A stretch of 9,635 nt of DNA from NCBI GenBank assembly GCA_003136915.1, contig PLEB01000408.1:1-9635 (forward strand), written 5' to 3'. A program made the position numbers and the translations under genes. The stretch is from Chitinophagaceae bacterium (GTDB lineage: Bacteria > Bacteroidota > Bacteroidia > Chitinophagales > Chitinophagaceae). Position 1 is the first letter of the stretch; every line of letters starts with the position of its first letter. Positions 1-6,691 of this stretch are shown here, one piece after another. Below the pieces are notes generated by a model that saw nothing but the letters and a program-made list of their open reading frames with translations, did no database searches and was not told the DNA's origin.

Positions 1-949
1 CAACGGTTAACGTCAGATGTTCTTCGCTGTGTGCTGTTGGAATAGCATCCGGCGCATTCAAAAAGAAAACCCGGGGCTGCGGTTTTTCGGAGGCAACGGC
101 CTTATACCCCAGATCCACGCAAACAATATGTGGTGCGGGAGCAGAAATAACACGGCATAAAAGAAGGGCGGCAAAATCAAATGGTTGTTCAGGCAAATTT
201 TCGGCATAGCCTTTATCCCAGAATACAAAAGTGCCTGGACTGCATTCCCTGTCGCCTTGCCGGCCATGGATCAGATAAGTTGGAGAACCACCGGCAACCA
301 GTGTGATGGAATGGCCCGCAAGAACCTCAAGCGTTTTCTTTAAGGGGCCAACTTCCTCAAATGCCTTCAAACAGCGGGCCTGCCTGGTTTGCAGTTCCAT
401 GTCATGAATATGCCCGTCATATGCGTGCAGTCCCACCACACGTATCCCACTTAATTTCCGGATCATCTCATAAAACGCAACAGCGGCTTCCGGTAAAATG
501 CCCGTCCTGTTCATGCCAACATTCAGATCGATGAAAAGATCCACGCTGCCTTTTGTCGCGGTGAAGTATTCAGAAATCGCAACAGCACCTTCCGGGGAAT
601 CAACCAAACAGGCAAAACGGGTTGACGAATATTTTTTTACAAGCTTGTTAAAACGCTTGATTTTCGGTCCGGTCGGCGCATAGGCAAGCAGCACATCCTT
701 AGCCCGGGTCAGTCCCAGCATTTCTGCTTCTGCTATGGTTGCACATTTGAATTTATTTATACCTGCATCCATCATCAGCCGAACAACCTCGGCCATTTTA
801 TTGGTTTTGACATGCGGACGCACCCTATCTGCCGGGACGGTTTCGAGCAACCTGCGGATATTCTCCCGGACTCTTTCTTTATAAATACAAAGAGCAGGAG
901 AATCAATTTGATCGGCTTCATTGATTACAAACCAGGTCTGGTCTTCCAT
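1..949 (-). CDS. D-threonine aldolase / D-serine dehydratase-like PLP enzyme (3' end off window)
   Basis: Partial gene: 316 codons are visible and the C-terminus lies beyond the left edge. Translation gives a fold-type III (alanine racemase-like) PLP enzyme. RPHVKTNK (residues 44-51) holds the expected Schiff-base Lys48. GGSPTY fits the phosphate-binding glycine loop, and SEEH (308-311) matches the start of the family's C-terminal domain. The His-x-Cys/Asp metal site that normally follows is off the window. Members of this family cleave D-threonine to glycine and acetaldehyde, or dehydrate D-serine or hydroxy-D-aspartate; sequence alone does not separate these. The start is fixed: the upstream RidA gene ends with a TAA in this same frame, only three codons before the first ATG. 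No Shine-Dalgarno is visible in the 9-nt gap. Likely cytosolic and co-transcribed with the RidA and permease genes. An adjacent RidA favours a dehydratase that releases an enamine/imine, which is an inference. Confidence 0.92.
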   Translation of the reverse strand, partial: MEDQTWFVINEADQIDSPALCIYKERVRENIRRLLETVPADRVRPHVKTNKMAEVVRLMMDAGINKFKCATIAEAEMLGLTRAKDVLLAYAPTGPKIKRFNKLVKKYSSTRFACLVDSPEGAVAISEYFTATKGSVDLFIDLNVGMNRTGILPEAAVAFYEMIRKLSGIRVVGLHAYDGHIHDMELQTRQARCLKAFEEVGPLKKTLEVLAGHSITLVAGGSPTYLIHGRQGDRECSPGTFVFWDKGYAENLPEQPFDFAALLLCRVISAPAPHIVCVDLGYKAVASEKPQPRVFFLNAPDAIPTAHSEEHLTLTV

Positions 950-958
950 GGTGGAAAA

Positions 959-1420
959 TTATACCAATTCAAATAATGCTTCAATTTCAACAGGAATATT
1001 ATCCGGCAATGATGCCATGCCAACGGCGCTTCTCACACCGATTCCATTTTCCTTTCCCCATATCTCGGCAAACAGTTCACTGCATCCGTTTATAATGAAA
1101 GGATGTTTTTCGAATAAAGGATCGGCATTTACCATGCCCAACACTTTGATCACACGTTTCACTTTGTCCAGGCTTCCCAGATGGGATCTCAAAGTGGAGA
1201 GAATGGTCAATCCAACCTGCCTCGCAGCTTTTTTCCCCTCTTCCATTTTCATGTCTGCGCCGATCTTTCCTATGATCAGTTGCTTATTCAGGAGAAGGGG
1301 ACCATGACCGGAAACATAACAATGCTTGCCATCGATCAGCAATGGAATATAAACGCCCATCGGTGTGGGAGCAGGGGGCAATTCCAGATCCAGGCGCTTG
1401 AGATTTTCTTCAGGCGACAT
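959..1420 (-). CDS. RidA (YjgF/YER057c/UK114)-family protein
   Basis: A 153-residue cytosolic protein. The family hydrolyses reactive enamine/imine intermediates such as 2-aminoacrylate made by PLP dehydratases, releasing the 2-oxo acid and ammonia. Arg130 in VRSAVG aligns with the carboxylate-binding Arg105 of E. coli RidA, and Glu145 in PVEIEA aligns with Glu120. The intervening SLPDNIP stretch is also typical. At 153 residues it is longer than canonical RidA (about 128), with an extra N-terminal segment before YVSGHGPL; this fits the longer YjgF-like subgroup, so the substrate may differ. It sits 10 nt after the permease stop and 9 nt before the PLP enzyme, consistent with one transcript in which it detoxifies the PLP enzyme's product (inference). 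No Shine-Dalgarno precedes its ATG. Confidence 0.92.
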   Translation of the reverse strand: MSPEENLKRLDLELPPAPTPMGVYIPLLIDGKHCYVSGHGPLLLNKQLIIGKIGADMKMEEGKKAARQVGLTILSTLRSHLGSLDKVKRVIKVLGMVNADPLFEKHPFIINGCSELFAEIWGKENGIGVRSAVGMASLPDNIPVEIEALFELV

Positions 1421-1430
1421 ATAATCATAT

Positions 1431-2750
1431 TTAATGGCTGATAAAAAAATTGATTAGTAAAACCATGAGCAGGCCAACAATGGAAACAATGGTTTCCATG
1501 GCACTCCAGGTTTTTATAGTATCCTTTATGCTCAGATTAAAATATTCCTTGAACATCCAGAATCCGGAATCATTCACATGGGAAAACATTAAACTGCCTG
1601 CGCCTGTTGCAAGTACAATAAGGCTTGGACTCACGGAACTGTTTACCAGCATGGGAGCAACAATGCCTGCGGTGGTTAATCCTGCCACAGTTGCCGATCC
1701 CAGGCACACCCTGATTAAAGCAGCTATGCCCCATGCGGCCAGGATAGGATGGGTACTAAAACTCTTCATGGAAGCCGCAATCTGGTCGCTTGTGCCGCTA
1801 TCAATTAATATTTGTTTTAATGCGCCTGCACCGCCTATGATCAGCAGGATCAGGGAAATGTCTTTCACAGCATCTGAGAGCGAGTTCATGCATGGCCCTA
1901 GTTTTTTCCCTTTTTTCAACACCAGCGCATACAGTGCGTAAGCCAGTGTGACCAGCAAAGCTACGTTTGGATCTCCGAGCACGGTCAAAGCCTTGACCAA
2001 CCAATTTCCAGGGGAGCCGGAAAGTCCGGCAATCGTGCCACCGGCAATGAGAATAACGGGAAGCAAGGCAGTGACCAGGCTATCAGCAAGGCCCGGCAGT
2101 TCCTCATCGGTCATGGTCCTTCCGGCAAAAGTGGCCAGTGGTTTTTGAGTATATTTTTTCAGCGTAAGGGAAAACAATGGACCTGCAATGATCACCGTTG
2201 GTATTGCCGCAATAAATCCATAAAGCAATGTAAGCCCGAGGTCCGCGTGATATTGTTTTATCAGGGCTGTCGGGGATGGGTGCGGTGGCAGATAGCCATG
2301 GGTAACAGACAAGGCGGCCAGCATGGGCAGTCCGATATATACGGCCGGGATATTAAACTTATAAGAAAGTGTAATGACAAGCGGAACCATCAATACGAAG
2401 CCGATCCCGTAAAACAGAGGAATCCCAATAATAAAAGCAGTGATCACCAGGGCCCATACAATATGTTTCCTGCCGAAGCTTTTCATGAGGGCAGTAACGA
2501 TGCGTTGAGCCGCCCCGCTATCCGCAATAAGTTTTCCAATCATGGCTCCGACGACCAGGATCACGACCAGCGATCCCAGTAAATCACCCATGCCTTTCTA
2601 CAAGGAATCCGTGACCGCAGTTACTGACATTCCATTGGCGAAGCCAATCCCCATGGAAACCACCAGAAAAGAAATAAATGCATTTATTTTGAACCAGGTT
2701 ATCAGTAAAATCAGTACCACAATACCCGCAAACAAAATGATAAAAGACAT
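1431..2750 (-). pseudogene. GntP-family (gluconate/D-serine type) permease interrupted by in-frame TAG
   Basis: Read from the ATG at 2750, the frame spans 439 codons, the usual length for GntP/DsdX-family proton symporters of the inner membrane, but codon 51 (2598-2600) is TAG. Residues 1-50 form the expected first membrane segments (starting MSFIILFAGIVVLILLI) and the text after the stop, KGMGDLLGSL, continues the family alignment at the same place where GntT has SIKAGVGGTLG and DsdX has AIESGIGGTLG. Nothing is missing or shifted, so this looks like a single substitution, perhaps from CAG, GAG or AAG. Family signatures downstream include LPPHPSPTA and ADSGAAQRI. An ATG three codons after the stop opens a 386-residue frame (1431-2591) lacking the first membrane segments; reinitiation there is possible, but the product would probably not work. 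Substrate is unknown: gluconate-type acids, or D-serine judging from the neighbours. A sequencing error is the main alternative. Confidence 0.88.
2598..2600 (-). other. In-frame amber codon in the GntP permease
   Basis: TAG read on the minus strand at codon 51, followed by AAA GGC ATG. Both sides belong to one GntP reading frame. TAG also ends the cupin gene (6692-6694), the amidase (9499-9501) and the efflux remnant (6675-6677), so it acts as a normal stop here and genome-wide reassignment is unlikely. Confidence 0.9.
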
Positions 2751-2781
2751 GCAGCGCGTTTTCCGATGAGAAAAGAAGGAT

Positions 2782-2789
2782 CAAATTAA
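2782..2789 (-). promoter_or_regulatory. Possible -7 element for the permease-ridA-PLP enzyme run
   Basis: TTAATTTG on the minus strand, 32 nt before the permease ATG. It differs at one base from the Bacteroidota -7 consensus TAnnTTTG. No good TTTG is visible at the -33 spacing. The same octamer lies on the other strand before the dipeptidase, so a shared operator half-site is an alternative reading. Confidence 0.3.
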
Positions 2790-2793
2790 GTCA

Positions 2794-2803
2794 TTTCATG
2801 AAA
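2794..2803. repeat. 10-bp perfect palindrome in the divergent intergenic region
   Basis: TTTCATGAAA reads the same on both strands and sits between the two divergent candidate promoter elements, a suitable place for an operator. A 10-bp palindrome in 115 bp is not strongly unlikely by chance, and no regulator gene is next to it. Confidence 0.25.
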
Positions 2804-2852
2804 AACCATGAAGCTGTTTTTATTGAATGCCGTCCGGATTGTGAATAACCCT

Positions 2853-2860
2853 TTAATTTG
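2853..2860 (+). promoter_or_regulatory. Possible -7 element for the dipeptidase gene
   Basis: TTAATTTG lies only 5 nt before the dipeptidase ATG. If it is a -7 box (one mismatch to TAnnTTTG), the transcript would be nearly leaderless. No matching -33 TTTG is visible at the usual spacing, so support is weak. Confidence 0.25.
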
Positions 2861-2865
2861 CAGTC

Positions 2866-3942
2866 ATGTTAATCGTTGATGCTCATCTTGATCTCGCCAT
2901 GAATGCGATTGAATACAACAGGGACCTGAAGCAACCGGTCCGGGATCTTCGCGAACGGGAAGCAGGTCTCAGCGACAAACCAGACCGTGGGAAAAACATG
3001 GTTTCATTACCGGCATTAAGGGAAGGAAAAATAGGATTGGTAGTTGCCACGCAGATCGCCCGTTACGTAAAAAAAGGAAGTCCTTTGCCAGGCTGGCATT
3101 CTCCCGAGCAGGCCTGGGCTCAAACGCAGGCCCAGCTTGCCTGGTACAGAGCGATGATGGAGGAAGGCGAAATGCAACAGGTCATGGATCTGCAAGGCCT
3201 GGACGCCCATCTGGAGATGTGGGCAGATACATCTCTGCCCGACAACAGGAAAGCTGTAGGATTTATTCTTAGCCTTGAAGGCGCCGACTCGCTGGTAAAC
3301 CTTTCCTATCTCGAAAAAGCTTATGGTTATGGTTTGCGTGCACTGGGTCCTGCACATTATGGGGAAGGACGTTACGCCGGCGGCACCGGTACCGAAGAAG
3401 GATTCAGTGCCAAGGGCAAATTGTTACTAAAGGAGATGCAATCGCTGAATATCATCCTGGACATAACTCATCTCACCGATAAAGGATTCCTGGAAGCCGT
3501 GGATATTTTTCACGGAAATATCTGGGCAAGCCATCACAATTGCAGGACACTCACAAAAAATCAAAGGCAGCTCACGGATGAACAGGTAAAAATCCTGATC
3601 GCCAAAGACGCTGTTATCGGGGGAGTACTCGATGCCTGGATGCTTACGGATGGATGGCTGAGAGGGGTTTCCCTTCCAAAAGCCACCGGTACTGATCTGA
3701 ATCGGCTGATTGACCACTACGATCATATTTGTCAGATTGCAGGTAACTGCAACCATATTGCTATCGGAAGTGATCTCGACGGTATGTTTGGCACGGAACA
3801 GTCCCCTTACGATATGGATACTATTTCCGATCTGCAAAAACTTCCGGAACTTTTGAAAGCAAGGGGTTATGCCGCAGCAGATATAGAAAAAGTATTGCAA
3901 GGAAACTGGCTGCGGTTTTTGCGGAAGGCGTGGAAGGGTTGA
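2866..3942 (+). CDS. Membrane dipeptidase (peptidase family M19), cytosolic form
   Basis: A 358-residue zinc metallodipeptidase. Visible metal ligands are His7 and Asp9 in DAHLDL, the bridging Glu138 in SLEGAD, His202 in DITHLTD, His223 in SHHN and Asp303 in IGSDLDG, so the binuclear site is complete. Family members hydrolyse dipeptides and are unusual in accepting a D-residue at the C-terminal position. There is no signal peptide; the protein starts directly on strand 1 of the barrel (MLIVDAH), so it acts in the cytosol. It is divergent from the permease/RidA/PLP-enzyme run across 115 bp, and probably supplies free D-amino acids to it (inference from context). The ATG at 2866 is favoured because the first ligand is only seven residues in, leaving no room for a later start. 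The stop TGA is followed three bases later by a 7-nt tandem repeat. Confidence 0.94.
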   Translation: MLIVDAHLDLAMNAIEYNRDLKQPVRDLREREAGLSDKPDRGKNMVSLPALREGKIGLVVATQIARYVKKGSPLPGWHSPEQAWAQTQAQLAWYRAMMEEGEMQQVMDLQGLDAHLEMWADTSLPDNRKAVGFILSLEGADSLVNLSYLEKAYGYGLRALGPAHYGEGRYAGGTGTEEGFSAKGKLLLKEMQSLNIILDITHLTDKGFLEAVDIFHGNIWASHHNCRTLTKNQRQLTDEQVKILIAKDAVIGGVLDAWMLTDGWLRGVSLPKATGTDLNRLIDHYDHICQIAGNCNHIAIGSDLDGMFGTEQSPYDMDTISDLQKLPELLKARGYAAADIEKVLQGNWLRFLRKAWKG

Positions 3943-3945
3943 TGG

Positions 3946-3966
3946 GTTATGAGTTATGAGTTATGG
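3946..3966 (+). repeat. Heptanucleotide tandem repeat tract A (GTTATGA x3)
   Basis: Two exact GTTATGA units followed by GTTATGG in perfect 7-nt register, starting just after the dipeptidase stop. The tract contains the ATG at 3963 that opens the longest frame of the next gene, which argues that this ATG is not the real start. Confidence 0.85.
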
Positions 3967-4007
3967 AATCAGAATTAACTATGGAAAGTAAACAACAGGA
4001 AGAAAAA

Positions 4008-4889
4008 ATGAATCTCAATTATACACCGGCGTTCCGTATTAACCGTTATACGTTCCGCGTTAAACGTTCCGCGATTCTTCCATATGTGTTCTCCATAATA
4101 TTCCTCTTCTCCGGAAAATCGTTTGCACAGCAAGGAGCCAATGTCGTGGCACCTGTGATAGACACAGGTTTTTATACTTCATTCGACAATACTAAAATTT
4201 ATTTCGAGAAGCACGGATCCGGGGATCCGGTATTGCTGCTTCACGGGTTTATGGGCAACAGCAGTGGGTGGAAACGAGGCGATTTGTATAAGCAGTTACT
4301 GGATCAGGGATTTGAGGTGATCCTAATAGATTTAAGAGGAAATGGCAGATCGGATCATCCACACCGGGAGGAGGCATTTGCCAACGATGCGGAATGCAGG
4401 GATATCATGGGGTTGATGGATTTTTTGAAAATCAAAAGCTATGACCTGATCGGTTATTCGAGAGGATCCATCATTGCGGCGCGGGTATTGCGGAATGATC
4501 CGCGCGTGCATAAAGCCGTAATCGGTGGAATGGGTGCGGCCTTTACCGATACCTCCTGGAAATTGCCAAAAGCATTGTATGAATCCCTGATCCATTCCCC
4601 GGCTCCTGAATTTGAGGGAATGAAAAGCTATGTAAGGAAACAAAAACTGGATTCCGTTTCGCTTGCATATATGCAAAAGCAGCAACCGTTTACTTCTCCG
4701 GAAGACCTTGGGAAAATAAAGCAGCCCGTTTTATTGATACGTGGAGATGTGGACAGTACCAATGGTTCAGCACCTGCCCTTCAAGCCCTGATCCCGCATT
4801 CCATCTACATTACGGTACCCGGAAATCACAACGAAACCAGCGGTACAAAACCATTCGCCGACCAGGTTATCGCCTTTCTTAAACAATGA
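4008..4889 (+). CDS. Secreted alpha/beta-hydrolase fold protein
   Basis: A 293-residue protein from the ATG at 4008. It has an n-region rich in Arg/Lys, a hydrophobic core (IIFLFSG) and a type I cleavage site after SFA near residue 40, so it is exported. The hydrolase core is complete: oxyanion HGF (residues 79-81), strand VILIDLRGNGRSD, nucleophile elbow GYSRGS with Ser151, acidic residue Asp247 or Asp249 in RGDVDS, and catalytic His274 in PGNHNE. Substrate cannot be told; esterase or similar small-molecule hydrolase is likely. Start choice: the frame is open back to an ATG at 3963 (308 residues) and another at 3981, but 3963 lies inside a tandem repeat, while 4008 has an A-rich leader with AGGA upstream. 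The n-region is itself encoded by a second 7-nt repeat tract. It follows the dipeptidase closely and has no clear promoter of its own, so it may be co-transcribed. Confidence 0.9.
   Translation: MNLNYTPAFRINRYTFRVKRSAILPYVFSIIFLFSGKSFAQQGANVVAPVIDTGFYTSFDNTKIYFEKHGSGDPVLLLHGFMGNSSGWKRGDLYKQLLDQGFEVILIDLRGNGRSDHPHREEAFANDAECRDIMGLMDFLKIKSYDLIGYSRGSIIAARVLRNDPRVHKAVIGGMGAAFTDTSWKLPKALYESLIHSPAPEFEGMKSYVRKQKLDSVSLAYMQKQQPFTSPEDLGKIKQPVLLIRGDVDSTNGSAPALQALIPHSIYITVPGNHNETSGTKPFADQVIAFLKQ
4030..4078 (+). repeat. Heptanucleotide repeat tract B (CGTTNNN x7) inside a signal-peptide region
   Basis: Seven consecutive 7-nt units in exact register: CGTTCCG, TATTAAC, CGTTATA, CGTTCCG, CGTTAAA, CGTTCCG, CGATTCT. 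CGTT starts at 4030, 4044, 4051, 4058 and 4065, with degenerate units at 4037 and 4072. Because 7 nt repeats in frame every 21 nt, it encodes a 7-residue repeat, FRINRYT then FRVKRSA, in the hydrolase n-region. Confidence 0.8.
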
Positions 4890-4910
4890 TCGGGGGCGGA
4901 TGAAACGTTT

Positions 4911-4918
4911 TACCTTTG
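4911..4918 (+). promoter_or_regulatory. Bacteroidota-type -7 promoter element for the GH30 gene
   Basis: TACCTTTG is an exact match to the TAnnTTTG -7 consensus of Bacteroidota, in the 48-bp gap between the hydrolase and GH30 genes and 19 nt before the GH30 ATG. The -33 TTTG partner is not recognisable. It suggests the glycosidase can be transcribed independently with a short leader. Confidence 0.5.
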
Positions 4919-4937
4919 TTCCTCCAAAATTTCGCTT

Positions 4938-6410
4938 ATGAATAAAATTCTGTTTCTCGGCATCGGGTCTGTCTTACTGGCTTTTTCCTTGCCAAAGCAC
5001 CCCGCTGATACTAAACGTAATTTGCATTTCCGGGCATCTGCCTTTCAGGGAAAGATCATGGTTTATTCCACGGCAGAAAATACGAGCCTGAGGCTTAGTC
5101 CTACGGATTCGGTGGAATTAACTGATTTCGGACAGCCGCTGGAAACGCAACCCTGCATATTCATAGATCCGGATAAATCCTTTCAAACTTTTATGGGTAT
5201 CGGGGGTGCATTGACTGATGCATCTGCTGAAACCTACGCCAAACTTCCAAAAGCAAAGCAGGCCGAGATCCTGAGAAACTATTATGATCCGAAAATCGGT
5301 ATCGGCTATACACTGGCGCGCACGAATATTCAAAGCTGTGATTTCTCGAGTGAATCATACAGCTACGTGAAAGACAATGATCCCGAGCTGAAATCCTTTT
5401 CCATTGCACACGATGAAAAATACCGCATTCCTTTTATCAAACAGGCCATGGCAGCCGCGGGGGGAAAACTCACTGTTTTTGCCACTCCCTGGAGCCCTCC
5501 TGCCTGGATGAAGGATAATCATGATATGCTCCACGGAGGGAAATTGCTTCCTGCGATGGATCAGAGCTGGGCCAATTTTTATGTTGCGTTTATCAAAGCT
5601 TATGAAAAGTCAGGCATACCCATTTGGGGACTCTCTACGCAAAATGAACCCATGGCCACGCAGACCTGGGAATCCTGTATCTACACGGGCAATGAAGAAA
5701 GGGATTTCATAAAGAATTTCCTTGGGCCCACGCTGCAACATGCAGGTCTGGGAGATAAGAAGATAATTGCCTGGGATCACAACCGCGATTTGTTATACCA
5801 GCGGGCCAGCACGGTCCTCGATGATCCTGAAGCGGCCAAATACGTATGGGGCGTGGGTTTTCATTGGTATGAAAGCTGGACCGGTGGAGGGAAAATATTT
5901 GATAATGTAAGACGCGTCGCCGAAGCGTATCCGAATACCAACCTCATATTTACAGAAGGCTGTCCTGATAGATTCAATCCTGATTCATTAAATGACTGGA
6001 AATGGGGCGAGGAATATGGAAGGAATATGATCGAGGATTTTAATGACGGAACGGTAGCATGGACCGACTGGAATATTCTCCTGGATGAAAAGGGTGGCCC
6101 GAATCATGTGGGTAATTTCTGCTTTGCGCCTGTGCATGCCAACACGCAAACCGGCGAGCTCACTTATCTGAACTCCTTTTATTATATCGGCCATTTCTCC
6201 AGGTTCATCAAGCCCGGCGCTAAAAGGATAATCAGTTCTTCGAGCCGGGGGCAAATACTCACAACGGCATTCCGTAATCCCGATGGGTCAATCATAACGG
6301 TGGTGATGAACCAGAGTGGCGAAAAAATCAATTACCATCTATGGATAAAAGGAAAGGCGGCAGCCATTACAAGCCTGCCGCATTCCATACAAACGATCGT
6401 AATGGAATAA
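4938..6410 (+). CDS. Glycoside hydrolase family 30, glucosylceramidase-like
   Basis: A 490-residue retaining beta-glycosidase. Residues 4-18 are a hydrophobic signal segment, so the protein is exported or membrane-anchored. It aligns over its whole length with human glucocerebrosidase: GIGGALTDAS (87-96), CDFSSESYSY (134-143), TPWSPPAWMK (183-192), acid/base Glu237 in STQNEP, HWY near 312, nucleophile Glu340 in FTEGC, and WTDWN in the late barrel. The last 80 or so residues form the C-terminal beta domain. Known GH30 activities include glucosylceramidase, beta-1,6-glucanase and beta-xylosidase or fucosidase types; the strong match to the human enzyme favours a beta-glucosidase-type activity, but the glycan is not known. 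No SusC/SusD pair or other carbohydrate enzyme lies in the window, so it is not in a visible polysaccharide locus. It has its own promoter element at 4911. Confidence 0.95.
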   Translation: MNKILFLGIGSVLLAFSLPKHPADTKRNLHFRASAFQGKIMVYSTAENTSLRLSPTDSVELTDFGQPLETQPCIFIDPDKSFQTFMGIGGALTDASAETYAKLPKAKQAEILRNYYDPKIGIGYTLARTNIQSCDFSSESYSYVKDNDPELKSFSIAHDEKYRIPFIKQAMAAAGGKLTVFATPWSPPAWMKDNHDMLHGGKLLPAMDQSWANFYVAFIKAYEKSGIPIWGLSTQNEPMATQTWESCIYTGNEERDFIKNFLGPTLQHAGLGDKKIIAWDHNRDLLYQRASTVLDDPEAAKYVWGVGFHWYESWTGGGKIFDNVRRVAEAYPNTNLIFTEGCPDRFNPDSLNDWKWGEEYGRNMIEDFNDGTVAWTDWNILLDEKGGPNHVGNFCFAPVHANTQTGELTYLNSFYYIGHFSRFIKPGAKRIISSSSRGQILTTAFRNPDGSIITVVMNQSGEKINYHLWIKGKAAAITSLPHSIQTIVME

Positions 6411-6482
6411 AATAAGCCCCTTACTGCACCAAAATTTATGTTGTGAAACCGGGACCGCTGAGTTCCCGCCAAAAAACGATAA

Positions 6483-6677
6483 TCCCAGACCGATACCCTG
6501 AAAGCTGCCGTATCCAATGCACAATATTTATTTCAATCTGATATGGCCAATTATCTGGAAGTGGTTACGGCACAGCAGAACGCTTTACAGGCGCAATTGA
6601 ATCTGGCCTCCATCCGTCGGCAGAAATTAGATGCGGTGGTTGAATTGTATCGGGCTTTGGGCGGAGGATGGAGATAG
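6483..6677 (+). pseudogene. C-terminal remnant of a CusC/TolC-type outer-membrane efflux protein
   Basis: An open stretch of 64 sense codons with no ATG near its beginning, preceded directly by an in-frame TAA (6480-6482) and ending in TAG. Its translation runs from SQTDTLKAAVSNAQYLF through NYLEVVTAQQNALQAQL to LYRALGGGWR, the characteristic end of RND-pump outer-membrane factors (periplasmic helix, equatorial segment and final GGGW). These proteins are normally about 450-480 residues, so nearly 400 residues are missing. The only internal ATG (6543) would leave 44 codons. No pump (cusA/acrB) or adaptor gene is nearby. The 72 bp between the GH30 stop and this piece hold no clear extension and only a weak inverted repeat (CGGGA 6450-6454, TCCCG 6464-6468). 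Best read as the debris of a deletion or rearrangement. Confidence 0.8.
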
Positions 6678-6691
6678 GTTGACCATCAACA

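Noticed and set aside
1431..2591. Treating the 386-residue frame as a complete permease
   Set aside because: It would lack the first membrane segments, which are encoded intact and in frame just upstream of the TAG.
2598..2600. Programmed recoding of TAG (pyrrolysine or reassigned amber) in the permease
   Set aside because: TAG ends other genes in the window normally, no recoding structure is evident, and GntP proteins need no special residue here; a nonsense mutation is simpler.
6450..6468. Inverted repeat CGGGA/TCCCG after the GH30 gene as a terminator
   Set aside because: The 5-bp stem has a 9-nt loop and is followed by A's, not T's, on the coding strand.
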